A stretch of 64,000 bases of DNA from Hemerocallis citrina (taxonomy: Eukaryota > Streptophyta > Magnoliopsida > Asparagales > Asphodelaceae). Made by a program: the position numbers and the translations under genes. The stretch covers positions 101,878,953 through 101,942,952 of the forward strand of contig CM030366.1 in NCBI GenBank assembly GCA_017893485.1, in the 5' to 3' direction. Numbering within the stretch: position 1 is the first letter of the stretch; every line of letters starts with the position of its first letter. The notes below the pieces were generated by a model. It was given only the letters and a program-made list of their open reading frames with translations. It was not told the DNA's origin and did not search any database. This document shows positions 46,880 through 58,596 of the stretch, piece by piece.

Positions 46880-47423
46880 AATACCCCCAAACTTAGCTTT
46901 TGCTTGTCCTCAAGCAAAATTAAACTACAAGCATCTCTTGAACATCTTCACCCTTCCAACATTTACCTCAGAGAACTTGCTACATTAGGTGTCAAGGTTA
47001 GAACAAGCATTAAGATAGGTCTAAACAGGCTTTTAATTTAAATGTTAATCACTTATTCACAAGAACACTTAACTTGAATATTAAATAATAGTGTGGCCAA
47101 TGCCTCTGCAACCTAATCATGATTAAGGCCAGCAAGCTCAACTATATTTCAACTCCAAATTCTCACCATGGCATACACTCACAAAGAAAATATAGCTCTC
47201 ATTGACATGGGACATTCAAGTTAGATCTCGTGACAACTTTCATTACTTGGATGAAACCATATGCTTGATCTTGCTACTACATCTTCACACCATTGATTTG
47301 CACACTACTTGGATCAAAAGGTCTTTATAGGTTGTAATGGGGCCTTGGGTGAGGGTTTAATCAAGGAAGGGAAAAGGAATACGAAATTCTAAAGAGTTAG
47401 TAGAGCAACTTGCGTTGTTCTAA

Positions 47424-47468
<45 letters not shown>

Positions 47469-48385
47469 TTTGTTGTAGATTTAAGGCCATATATCACAGG
47501 CCAACACCTTTTTCCCCAGCAATTTACACCTTTTCGTATTTTCTTATGACAAACCCTCCAACTCTTCTTTATATTTTCCCTTCATCTTGACATACCACAT
47601 CTCTTTTATAATTCTTGCTCTACTAACTCAATAGATATAGGTAAGGTGACCTATTCATCTAGTCTTTGGTTATGGATGATGTGTCTTACAAAAAGAAAGC
47701 TTTTATAGGCTTCAAAGGGGTAACTAGTGGATAATTGATGTTGGGTAGGCTATTTGTCTTTGGTGATAGAATCTTAGGTGCCTTAATCATTTCCAAGTTT
47801 TTATGCAAAAACCAAAAATAAGTTTCGAAAAGTAGCAAAAACAAGTTCTAGATCATCTCAAGAATGCAGTCAACTAAGATCTTCAAGTGTGTGACTCTCT
47901 CAAAAGAAATAAATAAGGCTCCAAAAACTCACAATTTGTGCAGTTAAGTTTACTCACAGTTGAACTTGCTATTCTCTTTCACAATTCGTTAAATTGACAT
48001 AGCCACATGAATGAAAGTTTCAAGTATGATCCCTATGATAAGTTATTAACATTTTTAAAGATAAAGACCACACTTAATACTCGTTCTCCACTCTCTACCT
48101 ATAGTAACTGAGCTCATTTTTCATCATTGTTGTTAGAAAAGACTCCACATCAAGTGACTCCAAATGTAAATAACTACCCCTAAACTTAGATGGAACATTG
48201 TCCTCAATGTTTGAAATAAAAATAGGCATATGTTACCATCCGGTTTGAAGGAAAGAAAAATAAAATAAAAAAAACTGAATAAAAAGATAAAAAGAAATAA
48301 AGAGAAAGTGTAAGTACTCCCCTGAAAAATTGGGTTGCCTCCCAATAAGCGCTGTGTTTCCTGTCTTCAGCTAGACTTGATGAGT
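46880..48385 (-). other. Athila region downstream of pol (env-like zone, degenerate)
   Basis: Athila elements carry an envelope-like zone here; I see no long frame. A second purine tract (TCTAAGTTTAGGGGTAG, complement of 48174-48190) just after pol is typical of the group. A T40 run lies at 47428-47467. Confidence 0.6.
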
Positions 48386-49861
48386 TCATGCAATGTATTG
48401 AATGGTTTGAAGATTCACATCTTCCTCTTGCGGCTCAAGACTCATCTCAATGTACGGCTTTGCCCTATGTCCGTTCACCTTGAATGTTTGATTTTTCTCT
48501 TTGCTATGAACCTCCAATGCTCCATGTGGAAAGACTTTTGTAACAACGTATGGGCCATACCATCGTGACATAAGCTTGCCTGGAAAGAGTCTTAATCTTA
48601 AGTTGTATATCAATACCTTCTGTCCTTCATAAAACTCCTTCCTTGCTAGCTGTTTATCATGGTATATCTTGGTCCTTTCTTTGTACAATTTTGCATTTTC
48701 ATATGCGTCGTGCCTCAATTCTTCAAGCTCGTTCAGTTGCAATCTCCTTTTGTTACCTGCTTGTTTCATATCAAAATTGAACCTTTTAATGGCCCAATAA
48801 GCCTTGTGTTCCAACTCCACCAGCAGATGACAGGCTTTTCCAAAAACCAGACGGTATGGTGACATGCCGATGGGTGTCTTGTATGCTGTTCTGTAAGCCC
48901 ATAATGCATCATTCAAGCGTAGCGACTAATCCCTTGTCCTTGTATTTACTGTCTTTTCCAAAATGCTCTTGATCTCTCTGTTACTAATCTCCACTTGCCC
49001 ACTGGTTTGAGGATGATATGGAGTACCCACTCTATGTGTAATCCCATATTTCTTCATCAAAGAAGCAAATGGAAAATTATTGAAGTAGCTCCCCCCATCA
49101 CTAATTATTGCTCGTGGTGTACCGAACCTGGTGAAGATGTTCTCCTGCAAAAACTTGACAACAACTTTGTGATCATTAGTTTTTGAGGGGACAGCCTCGA
49201 CCCATTTAGACACATAATCCACACCCACAAGAATATATAAATAACCAAATGAGTTAGGAAAGGGACCCATGAAGTCGATTCCCCAGACATCAAAAAGCTC
49301 TATTACTTGGATGTTTTGCAATGGCATTTAATTTCTAGAAGAGATGTTGCCTGTCCTTTGGCATTTATCACAAGTCCTGCAAAAAGAAAAAGCATCTTTG
49401 AATACATTAGGCCAATAAAAACCAGATTGTAATACCTTAAGTGCTGTTCTTTTTGGTCCAAAGTGTCCTCCACATGCATATTGGTGGCAATGTTGTAGAA
49501 TACTCATTTTCTCTTCTTCTGCCACACATCTTCTTATAATTTGATCAGGGCAGAATTTGAATAAGTAAGGATCATCCCAATAATAGTGCTTGCACATGGC
49601 CACCAGTCTCTTTCTTTCTTGACTTGTCATACCTGGAGGGAAAACATGAGCAGTGAGATAATTTACAATATCTGCAAACCATGGAAGTTGTATATTTATT
49701 TCAAATAAATTTTTATCTGGGAAATTTTCATTCAGTAGGGGCACAATTCTTTCTTCATCATGCAGTAATCTGGACAAGTGATCTGCCACAACATTGTCAC
49801 TTCCTTTCTTGTCTCTAATCTCAAGGTCGAATTCTTGAAGCAACAGTACCCATCTGATCAA
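48386..49861 (-). pseudogene. Athila integrase
   Basis: It continues pol in the shifted frame ([20 protein letters not shown]). The zinc domain is [15 protein letters not shown] with CRTCDKC. The catalytic core has [21 protein letters not shown] and [12 protein letters not shown] (the D, D and E positions are present). The C-terminal part is [20 protein letters not shown]...SRWYGPYVV. In-frame stops occur at 49328-49330 (a probable GAA-to-TAA change) and 48926-48928 (probable TGG-to-TAG). Confidence 0.92.
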
Positions 49862-51471
49862 CCTAGGCTTAGCATCCTTTTAGCAAACAAATATCTTAAA
49901 GCAGCATGGTCAGTGAAAACAATGACTTTAGATCCAATCAAATATGATCTAAACTTCTCTACAGCAAAAATGACAGCTAACATTTCTTTTTCAGTAGTGG
50001 AATAATTAAGCTGTGCATCATTTAAAGTTCGAGAAGCATAGTAAATAGCATGGGGTACCTTATTTATTCTCTGACCCAAAACAGCTCCCAAAGCATAATC
50101 ACTTGCATCACACATAAGCTCGAAAGGATGGTTCCAATCTGGTGCCATGATGATAGGTGCAGAAATGAGAAGATTTTTCAATGTAATGAAAGCATTTGTG
50201 CACTCTTCTGTCCATGCAAACTCAACATCCTTAGCTAACAATTCACAAAGGGGTTTGGAGATTTTGGAGAAATCTTTTATAAATCTTCTATAGAACCCTG
50301 CATGTCCAAGAAAACTCCTTACCCCCTTGACTGTAGTGGGAGGAGGTAACTTTGATATGATGTCAATTTTTGCCTTGTCTACCTCTATGCCCCTTTTTGA
50401 CACCACATGTCCCAAGACAATACCTTGTTGTACCATAAAATGGCACTTTTCCCAATTCAGCACTAAATTGCATTCTTCACATCTCTTAAGTACAAGCTGC
50501 AAATGGTTAAGGCATTCATCAAAACAAGACCCAAAAATACTGAAATCATCCATAAATACCTCGATGAACCTTTCCACCATGTCTGAAAATATACTCATCA
50601 TGCATCTCTGAAAAGTAGCTGGTGCGTTGCACAATCCAAAGGGCATCCTCCTGTATGCAAAAGTACCAAAAGGACATGTAAAAGTGGTTTTTTCTTGATC
50701 TTCTGGTGCAATAGCAATTTGATTATAGCCACTATAACCATCTAAAAAATAATAATGACTATATCCTGCTAATCTTTCTAACATTTGATCAATAAAAGGA
50801 AGAGGGAAGTGATCTTTCCTGGTTTCGTTATTCAGCTTCCTGTAGTCAATGCATACCCTCCATCGTGTGGTCATTCTTGTAGGGATAAGCTCATTCTCTT
50901 CATTCTTCACCACTGTGACTCCACTTTTCTTAGGCACTACATGTATAGGACTCACCCATTTGCTATCTGAAATAGGGTAGATGATACCAACATCTAGTAG
51001 CTTCAAGACCTCTGTTCTTACCACTTCCTTCATGTGTGGATTGAGCCTTCTCTGTGCTTCCCTGCTAGATTTTGCATTGTCTTCAAGAAGTATTTTATGC
51101 ATGCATTTGGATGGACTTATTCCCTTGATGTCTGCAATGGTCCATCCTATTGCACCTTTGTGTTCTCGCAGTACCCTCAGCAGCTTATCTTCTTCTTGCG
51201 CACTCAAGTTTGCAGCAACTATCACAGGTAGCGTCTGGTTCTCACCCAAATATGCATGCTTCAAGTGTTCAGGCAGCGGCTTAAGCTCCACGTCTAGTGT
51301 CCTGGTAATAGAGGAAACAAAAGTGTTATCAGACACAAGATTTTCAAATGCAGGTACAAGCTTACCTGAATATGATTTTGGAGTTTCAAGGTAATGCACT
51401 GTCTCTGCAATCCTCCAGTCATCGTATTCCTGTTCAACATGAGACAATGTTAGAGATTGAGTAATTGTGGC
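49858..51471 (-). pseudogene. Athila reverse transcriptase and RNase H
   Basis: RT has WVSPIHVVPKKSGVTVV, MTTRWRVCIDYRKLNN, FYFLDGYSGYNQI-like, MPFGLCNAPATFQRCM and the catalytic FMDDFSIFG box. RNase H has LMCDASDYALGAVLGQR, NYSTTEKEMLAVIFAVEKFR and [14 protein letters not shown]. The frame is lost near 49880 through loss of one A in an A-run (AAAAGGATGC), shifting the rest of pol. All catalytic positions I can see are kept. Confidence 0.92.
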
Positions 51472-51474
51472 TTA

Positions 51475-52182
51475 TAGTGGTTCAACACTATGTACCTGAA
51501 ATGTTTGATCGACAATCTCCTGTACCACATCAATATTATAACATTCATGATCATCATGTGGTAATTTTAGTGTATCAAATATTTTAAATTCAACATTTTC
51601 TCCGTTTATTTTCATACTTATAGTACCCTTTTTAACACAAATTTTTATATCAGCTGTACTCATAAAGGGCCTACCTAGAATGATCGGTAAAGAAGATGGC
51701 ATTGAAGAGTCCTCCATATCCAAAACAACAAAATCTGCAGGCAAAATGAAATCGTTTACCTGAACTAGGACATCTTCCAAAATACCTCTAGGTCTCCTGA
51801 TGCTGCGATCGGCCAACTGCAAAGTGATGGATGTCGGTTTGAGTTCCCCCAATCCTAGCTTTTCGTAAATAGAGTATGGAAGAAGATTGATGCTTGCCCC
51901 CCAGTCTAACAGTGCCTTTTCAAAGAAGTGCTCACCAACCCTGCAAGGAATGGTAAAACTACCTGGGTCCTTCAATTTAGGAGGTAATTTCCTTAACAAT
52001 ACGGCGCTCACTTCCTCTATCAAAGCCACATCCTCCCTAACCTGAAATGTTCTCTTGTGAGTACAACATTCTTTCAAAAATTTGGCATAAGAAGGAATTT
52101 ATTTAATAGCATCAAGTAGGGGAATATTAATTTCTACCTTTCTGAGGGTTTCAAAGATATCAAATAAATGTTGTTCTTTCTT
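51475..52182 (-). pseudogene. Athila protease region
   Basis: It follows gag in the same frame, with an in-frame TAA at 52099-52101. The aspartic protease is recognisable from FFEKALLDWGASINLLPYSI, DRSIRRPRGILEDVLVQV, FVVLDM and ILGRPFM. The active-site triplet reads D-W-G where Athila normally has D-L-G, a one-base change. A TAA (51472-51474) closes this segment in what should be a continuous frame. Confidence 0.88.
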
Positions 52183-53742
52183 TTACCTGACTAACCTTTG
52201 AGGGAATGGTGGCAATACTACCCCTTCTTTTTCACTTACCTTGTTGGAACCCAAAGCTTTTGATGGTTGTGTATCTGATTCGTCTGCGTGTGTTCCAACC
52301 TTGCTGTCAATTATCTTACCACTTCTTAGGGTTGTCACTGACTTGAGCTGTTCTTGGCCTCTAGGGTTTGGTATAGTTTGTGACGGGAGTTCTCCTGCCT
52401 TTCTTTCACTCAACTCCTTCGCGATTTGACCGATTTGGGTTTCCAATTTCTGCATTGCCTGCCCTTGTTGGTTGCTTGTTTGATGTTGTTGTTGGAGCAA
52501 TTGAAGAACGGTGGATTCAAAATCCAACTTCTTCTGTTCTTGAATTGGCCGATCAAACCCACTTTCCATCTGAAAGTTCCGTGCATGTCCTTGCGAAGAT
52601 TAAGTGCCTTGATTGTTGCTCCATGAGAAATTTGGATGGTTCCTCCACCCTGGGTTGTATGTGTTCGAGAAGGGGTTGTTCTTTGGTGGAAACACTCCTT
52701 GTCCCACATAATTTGCATGCTCCTGATCTGTGAAAGAAGACATGGGACACGTATCAGTTGTATGATCAAAATGAGAACAAATTGTACAAATTTCTTTTGT
52801 TGGATTTTTTACACCGCCCATTGTCGTCATTGCATTAACAAGCATATCAATTTTTTTGTTCATGTTTACCATTTCTAATTGTATGTTATTACTACTAGAA
52901 ATTTCGTAAACTCTCTGTTTTTTCGAAATGCCTCTTCCCCTTGTTGAGAATTGTTGTGAGTTCTCGCTGAGTTCTTCAAATAATTCGATGGCCTCCTCAC
53001 CACTTTTCCTCATCAAGATTCCGTTGCAAGCTGAATCCACAATTGCCTTGTTAGTATCATTTAAACCCTCATAAAATGCTTGTACCTGATTATCTTTAGG
53101 CATGTTGTGTGTAGGGCACTTGAGAAGCTTGTTCTTGAAGTCCTTCCATGCTTCGAAGAATAAATCTTCATCTTTTTGTTGGAAGAGTTGAATCTCCCTT
53201 TTTAGTTGTTTGGTTTTCTGGGCTGGAAAGAATTCTTTCAAGAACTTTGTTGCCAATTGCTTCCACGATTGAATTGATCCTGGTTCCAAAGAATTATACC
53301 ACAATTTAGCATTAAGTTTTAAAGAGAATGGAAACAAGATTAACCTGATTTGTTCAGGGGTAAGCCCTTGGACGCTTTGTGTTCTGCAAAGATCAAAAAA
53401 CTCTTGCAGATGGAGGTGAGGCTCTTCGTCTGGTTTGCCACTAAAGTGGGGAACCATGCTAAGTAATTGGGGAGATAGATGCATATTCCCTGTGACATTA
53501 GGTTGATAAGCAATGCAGGAAGGTTGCTCAATATTCTTAGGTGTGAATTTATCCTGCATTGGTACTCGATTTGGTACTTCCTCAGCCATTATTGCTCGTG
53601 AATTGGGTCTCTGTGCAGTCGACTTGTTCCGTGCACCAGTCGACTGGTTTGTTGCAGACAGCCGACCTAATCTGTGCAGAGTGCGTTCTGTTTCTGCGTC
53701 AATAGGTAGTAGCTCTGGACGAAGTGATCGTCTCCCGTGCAT
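52183..53742 (-). pseudogene. Athila gag
   Basis: The frame begins MHGRRSLRPE and continues through the retrotransposon Gag core: HFSGKPDEEPHLHLQEFF, LWYNSLEPGSIQSWKQL, FFPAQKTKQLKREIQLFQQK and FYEGLNDTNKAIVDSACNG. A CSHFDHTTDTCP zinc-knuckle-like piece lies further on. It has one in-frame TAA at 52600-52602 and the next at 52183-52185. Gag packages the RNA into particles. In Athila it is translated as one polyprotein with pol. Confidence 0.9.
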
Positions 53743-53864
53743 TCACCAAAATCTTGTAACCTAAAAAAAAAATATTTATTAATAAAAGAAAAGAAAAATG
53801 AAAAAGATTTTACTGATTTGTAAGTTAAAATACTAAACAATCCCCGGCAACGGCGCCAAAAACT
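53743..53864 (-). promoter_or_regulatory. Athila leader with tRNA-Asp primer-binding site
   Basis: The primer-binding site complement is TCCCCGGCAACGGCGCCA at 53841-53858, six bases inside the LTR. Minus-strand DNA synthesis would start here. Confidence 0.9.
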
Positions 53865-55477
53865 TGTTGTGCAATCCAGCTATCTAAATAAATAGATAAA
53901 CTAGACACAAATTAAAAATCTCTCAAGTGTACGAATCGTTTATAGAAGCGTAGTGACAAGCAAGGGTCGATCCCACAGAGATTGTAGAAATTAACTTACT
54001 AACCAATAAAACAGAAATAAGAATCTTAAAGTGTTGTTCTAAAAGAAATGACAAGATTTAAAACTAGATCAAGTAGTTCTGAATCACAAATATCTATTAA
54101 GTAGTTGGGCTTTGATCTCCACCTATAGTCAGTAATGCTAAGTCACCTTCTACACTACTCTAATTTCTCATGTTTGTTCCTTTAAGGACATGGTATCTAC
54201 TCCTTAAAGTTATTGTTTCCCTAAGCCAAGAATTAGGCATGGTATCTACTCTAATTCGTTTCTTTCCTTAAGTATTTAGCATGGTATCTACTAAGTTGCA
54301 CTAAAAGAAAACATAGGAACAATGGAAACGAACAAACACTCGAAGTTCTAGAAATTGGTATCAGATCAAGATCCTTCAAGTTGATTAAACCAAGAACCCC
54401 TAAAGATTCCTGTGTTACAAGCTATGAGCACGAGATACGGGTCGTCTCTATGCTCATATAACAGATTCAGATTTATACTACGCAAACTTGATAAACTCAG
54501 GTTCTGCATGGCAGTCGACTTGCTGTTACTCTCAATCGATTGCTCTTAGAACTTCTGAACAAGTTTGATTATTATAAATCTATACCAATTCAATCAGGTT
54601 TAATCAATAAGTAATAGCGTAGCATTCAGAAGAATATAGCATTACATGACTACGGTTTCAATCTACCCAACTATAAAATTAGTTCCACATAATAAGACTT
54701 TTATTGACTAACAGTTTCGAATAAATGATTAAAATAAAAACTAGAAAGAGAAGAAATAAACTGATGATGATTCGGCCATGGAAGTCGACTGGCTGTCACT
54801 CAGTCGACTGACTCGTTCCCTTCTGTGTACTTGATCTCCCTCTTTCTTCGATGCTGATAGAATAATGCCTCTTGGTTGATGATTGATGATTCAGAGATTA
54901 AGTGATACCCTTAACTTCTTATTCCAGCCTTTTTATAACTTCTTTTGCCCACATCTGTAGATTCCAATTCTATCTCTTTACATTGAATATAAGTTTGAGT
55001 CGATCTTCTCACTTGCCAACCCTGTCTCCTATCTCGATTAATGGAGAGTTGTTATTCGTAGAAGCCCTGGGTTTGGATAACTTTAATCTTGCTTCGGATT
55101 TGGATGAGGACGAATCTTCCCTGTTCTTATCTTCTAACTTTGCTGAATACCAGTCGACTGGTTTTGGAGTAAGTTGACTGTGCCGAGACATCCGTAGATT
55201 CATGATTCATCAGTCAAGTCGACTGGTGTTGGAGTAAGTCGACTGTGCCGAGTAGCTTCGGCCTCTCTGTCCAGTCGCCTGTTTGGAGACCCAGTCGACT
55301 TATGCTCTGCAGTTTCTGTGTATCATCCCCAAAATCCTGAATCTGCTTCGTTTTGCTGTTTTAGGCTGTTTCCTGTGGAAAAGAGAAAATAAGAGTAAAA
55401 TACCACATATAGAGCATTTAAATGTCCAATTGCATTAAGATTATTGCTCCTAAATGTGAATATTATTGAGTTCATCA
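53865..55477 (-). repeat. 5' LTR of the Athila element
   Basis: 1613 bp, colinear with the 3' LTR without indels. Some GTCGAC strings differ between the two copies through transitions. Confidence 0.95.
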
Positions 55478-56319
55478 CTAGACCACCCCACAAGCGTCGC
55501 CACCGGGACGGTACTCTAGAGTAGTGTCCACGCCCTAATCATGACACATTGTGAGGACATCCTGTGAGAACTCTCACGCCGATTCCAATGGCCCTCATAC
55601 TCATGTTTTTCTCTTACTTTCATCATATCTCCACTATAGTGTAGTCGTTACAATTTTAGTTTGTTTCTTAAGAAAATCATCACAACCTGGGGCTAGCTTA
55701 CCCTACCAGACTTAAACCAAAACAAAAGGGACAGTCAGCCTGCATGGCTACTTCTCAAGAGATACTTAACCCACACTGGTTAGCTCCCAAATCATAAATA
55801 AAACTGCCGGTCACTAGGGTCTCGCCTAGGCTTTAGATTCCAACAACTATCTCTTTCTAGAGATCAACAATAATTCATAGTCAATCTCAAATTAATCTTT
55901 CGTTTTCTTTATTCATATCTCTTTCTAAAAGAAAATATTTCCTTATAATCTCATAACACGACATAAGTCAAATCAACCTCTTATCAATTTAATCTTTTAT
56001 AACATTGTATACAATTCAAATCTTCATTTAATCAATACTAAAATCACAAAATCTCATTTATAGAAATTCTAAGTGCATTCCAACTTTCATTTTTCTTAAA
56101 TTAACCAGTCACAATTTAATCGATAAAAATCGAGTTCTTTAACAATATTTAATGTAAAAATCCTCTTTCAGTACTCCTAAAATATCTCAAATATTGTAGA
56201 AATAATTTTCACGAAGTCTAAATATTTTTAGAAGAATAACAAAATTTTTTTCTGAAATTTTATCTCATTTAAAAACCCTTAAAACATTAAAAAAATCAAA
56301 AGAAAAAGAAAAGGCCACA

Positions 56320-56610
56320 ACTAGGTTTCGAACCCAGGACCTGAGCCCACCCGCAGTCATGAACATTGACGACCTCAAATCGCACCCTCTGACCAATATG
56401 GTCAAGGTGACCAACTGACATAAGAGCAAATTAAATTTTACTTAAGCTTTGGGTTTCGGTTTTGAGTAAAATTTACATTTCCGAAAAATAAAGTCTTTGA
56501 AGAGACTCGAACCCAAGACCTCCGAAACCCCTAGCTATAGTAAACGTCTTAACATGCACTCAAAGACCACTTGGTCTGAGTGACTAACCTGTCACATAAT
56601 GAGTTGGGTT
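56320..56610 (-). other. Two tRNA-like modules inside the large LTR
   Basis: The minus strand carries B-box-like strings GGTTCGAAACC (complement of 56324-56334) and GGTTCGAGTCT (complement of 56503-56513). Each is followed at the expected distance, further along the plus strand, by A-box-like TCAGTTGGTCA or GGTTAGTCACTC strings. Both recur in the second LTR at 63263-63273 and 63442-63452. They look like tRNA-derived SINE heads fossilised in the LTR. No cloverleaf was found, so these are not tRNA genes. Confidence 0.5.
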
Positions 56611-57572
56611 TCTCAAACTCCAACTCTCTGTTTATAAATAATCTTTCATATTTCAAAACACTTTAAACTCTTTTCTCTTCTAAATTATTTCTTGAAACTT
56701 TCTAGTTTACTGATTTTATATATTTGTAACAAAACAGTATTTAGAAAATATTATTTTGGCATTAAAACATGAATTCTCCTTCTAAATTGTGTTCTAGGTC
56801 TATAATTTTAACATGGCCATCTATCGAGATCTCTACCAAATTCTAGTATTACAAACATCACAAAATTATTGTCTTTTACTTTTTCTTCTTTTATTTCAAC
56901 AATGCTCTTTAACATGATCTCATTCATCATACTAGTATCACAATAAATTTAATAAGCACAATTTCAATTATTTCAATTACTAGCCATTCACAAACATATT
57001 TTACATCTAGCATGGTTCAAAATTCACATTTTCATAGCAACATGATAATTTTGATGTAATAATCACATTTCATAGCACAATTATATCAAAGTGATGTAAT
57101 CTACAAATTAACATTCCAAATCACAATTTAACAACTAAATCATATATTATTTAGCATGCAAATCTACTCCTACATTAGAAAGGATTTTAGAATCATCCAC
57201 CCAAAATTGAAGAATTTTAATGTACTCAAATGAACTCCTAAAAATGAGAGCTCCTAGAAAATCCCGCTTTGGCCTCCTCGAATTCCGGCCTCCTCGAATT
57301 CCGCGCACCAAGAGCCATTCTCCAACTTTCGGCCAAGTAACAGCAAGTACTATTTCGACATGTACACTGTGAAGGATCTTCACTCATCTCATATATATTT
57401 GTGTATATATAGACATATATATATACATGTATAATGAATGGCTATATATGTATATCTATGGATGGAGAGAAGTGGGGTAGCACAGTGGACTTGTTAATTT
57501 GGGGTTGGTTGCTTTCGGTAGAGTTAGAGAAGGAAAAGAAGGAAAGAAGGGAAGGAGGAAGTGAATGAGTTG

Positions 57573-57573
<1 letters not shown>

Positions 57574-57629
<56 letters not shown>
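57574..57629. repeat. AC microsatellite
   Basis: 28 AC units followed by a short AT run. It creates spurious Cys-Val open frames on the minus strand. Confidence 0.95.
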
Positions 57630-57637
<8 letters not shown>

Positions 57638-58596
57638 CAATTTGTATGATGGATAAATGGAGAAAACAAAGACATGGTGGAGAAGAGGAAAATGGACAAA
57701 CTGGATGGGAATAGGGCTTTCGGAAGTTGTCTGAGCAAAGAAAGAAAGAATGGAAGAAGTAGAGTATAGGGGTGGGGGTATTAGTAGGAGATTATAGGAG
57801 TAGTTATAAAACCACATTCCCACTTAAACCACTAACTCCACTCTCCAAAATTTAAATCTTGTTTTCCCTCCACTTCAAAACAGCCCGGCCACCTACTTTT
57901 CTTCATGGTAAAATACGTGCACGTGCGTGCACTAGTACACACTTAACAATTTAATTATTTAAAACATAAATTATATATATATAATATGTACGTAAAAATT
58001 AGTTTAATTAAAATTTATAATGTTTCATGCACAAATAAAATAAACATATGCACACTCCAAAATTTATTTTGAAAACAAATACGCTTAAATATGCGTACCG
58101 AAAAACACATACTTTGCACGTAAAAACATAAAAATATGAAATTTGGTTTTTATCAATGGAAAATTATTAAAATATAATAAAAAACAGCATAAGAAAAGTT
58201 TATCTATTAATTTTTCATATATTCCACGACGTAATTGCTACGTACATAGAAAACACGTGCATTACACGTACAAAACTATTTTAATCAAAATAGGGAGAAA
58301 TGAATTTCCATTTTATAAAAATAGATTTGAATGCATAAAATAAATAATTTAAATATATAGAAAATATTACGTAGCGGTAGAAATACATAATCGATACGTG
58401 CATCAAAAACACGTAAAAAACACGTAAAAATACTGAGATTGAAATGTTGCATTTGAGTTGACTCAAATAGGATAAAATCAATACGGAAAATGCATAAATA
58501 GTCGGAAATCAAAATACACAGTGAAGTACGTTACAAAATACATGTGCGTAACATACGAGGGCAAAATTGTCATTTCCAATTTTGTGAGGTGTTACA

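Larger units (their letters stand above)
45267..55477 (-). mobile_element. Athila-type Ty3/gypsy retrotransposon, complete and young
   Basis: 10,211 bp with LTRs of identical length (45267-46879 and 53865-55477, 1613 bp each), TG...CA ends and a perfect 5-bp duplication CTAGA (45262-45266, 55478-55482). Inside the right (5') LTR is the complement of TGGCGCCGTTGCCGGGGA (53841-53858), matching the 3' end of tRNA-Asp, the classic Athila primer. Inside the left (3') LTR is the purine tract TAAGTTTGGGGGTATT (46880-46895). I count about 18 differences between the LTRs (near 1.1 percent), so it is recent. Gag-pol is full length but carries several stops. Confidence 0.96.
44576..58596 (-). mobile_element. 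LTR (about 3.8 kb) of a large LTR element without recognisable gag-pol, split by Athila
   Basis: The plus-strand ends are TGTAACACCCC (44576) and GGTGTTACA (58596). Sequence at 44576-45266 and 55483 onward matches 61115-64000 colinearly. The Athila insertion with one TSD copy accounts for 10,216 bp, leaving about 3805 bp. On its right it abuts a purine-rich tract (complement of CTAAGGGTGGAAAAG) and the internal region 58597-61114. On its left it abuts a primer-binding site. Such large elements without gag-pol are usually called LARDs. Confidence 0.72.

Noticed and set aside
56320..56610. tRNA genes on the minus strand
   Set aside because: B-box-like and weak A-box-like strings are present, but I could not form an acceptor stem or anticodon arm.
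57442..57823. 98-99-codon minus-strand frames with long Cys-Val runs
   Set aside because: Produced by the AC microsatellite at 57574-57629.
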